Assembly: GCA_963575745.1 (NCBI GenBank)
Contig: CAUYUJ010014753.1
Location: forward strand, 1-64,000
Direction of reading: 5' to 3'
Length of the DNA: 64,000 nt
DNA from: Prorocentrum cordatum
Lineage: Eukaryota > Sar > Dinophyceae > Prorocentrales > Prorocentraceae
Part shown: in pieces, positions 63,932 to 64,000 of the stretch
How the letters are laid out: every line of letters begins with the position of its first letter
Position numbering within the stretch: the first letter of the stretch is position 1
Program-made: the position numbers and the translations under genes
Notes under the pieces: model-generated
Told to the model about the DNA's origin: nothing
The model's input: the letters and a program-made list of their open reading frames with translations, nothing else
Databases searched by the model: none

Positions 63932-64000
63932 GAAGCCCCGCCGCCGTCTGAGAAGGCCTTCTCCTTCTCACTTCCCCCCCATCCCCCCCTCGCTCGGGGC
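63848..64000 (-). mobile_element. Palindromic P-family element, copy 4, truncated at the window end
   Basis: Reads as the complement of 40224-40408 (CGGAAGTCCCCCCAGCCTCC, then CTTCTGAGAAGCC, then CTTCTCACTTCCCCCC). Its left terminal part is missing at the helicase junction, and the right end reaches the end of the window. Confidence 0.7.

Overview
The window looks like nuclear DNA of a dinoflagellate. It is GC-rich and dominated by simple repeats, with (TCC)n above all, plus (GTC)n, (ATG)n, (TAG)n and CATA-type arrays. It also carries many short inverted-repeat elements, and coding DNA is scarce and broken into short exon-like pieces. That assignment is inference from base composition, repeat load and possible GT/GC/GA-AG introns. 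No marker gene fixes the species, and I saw no bacterial operons, rRNA, tRNA or CRISPR.

Layout: 0-4.5 kb holds three copies of a composite repeat (83-bp satellite, unique body, (TCC)n tail). 4.5-12 kb is microsatellites plus one decayed gene (9.6-10.2 kb, minus). 12-16.4 kb and 21.2-25.7 kb are the most gene-like stretches below 40 kb: short GC-rich open segments cut up by at least six families of small transposons. 26-40 kb is almost wholly satellites, minisatellites and microsatellites. 40-47 kb again mixes exon-like islands with transposons. 47-53.5 kb is minisatellite and satellite. 53.5-57.2 kb is a dense cluster of small transposons over a minus-strand coding fragment. 57.4-59.1 kb is a 73-bp satellite with (TAG)n arrays.

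The clearest genes are at the right end. One is a 744-codon ORF (59360-61594) with remote resemblance to the endonuclease/exonuclease/phosphatase fold; its 3' end dissolves into a 243-bp tandem array. The other is the C-terminal part of a UPF1-like superfamily 1 helicase (about 63.3-63.9 kb), broken by a one-base frameshift in a T run and cut by an inverted-repeat element.

The most interesting signal is the small transposons. One family (165 bp, ten copies) has 5-bp target duplications. Another (165 bp) has TA duplications, and another has 9-bp duplications. A 195-bp family sits between direct repeats of 23-56 bp that duplicate apparent coding sequence. All three 195-bp copies can be removed as 233-251-nt GT/GC-AG introns that keep the reading frame, with the donor supplied by the element's terminal inverted repeat. 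This is what intron-creating transposons (introners) would look like. The unusually long target duplications also recur around unrelated elements in the window.
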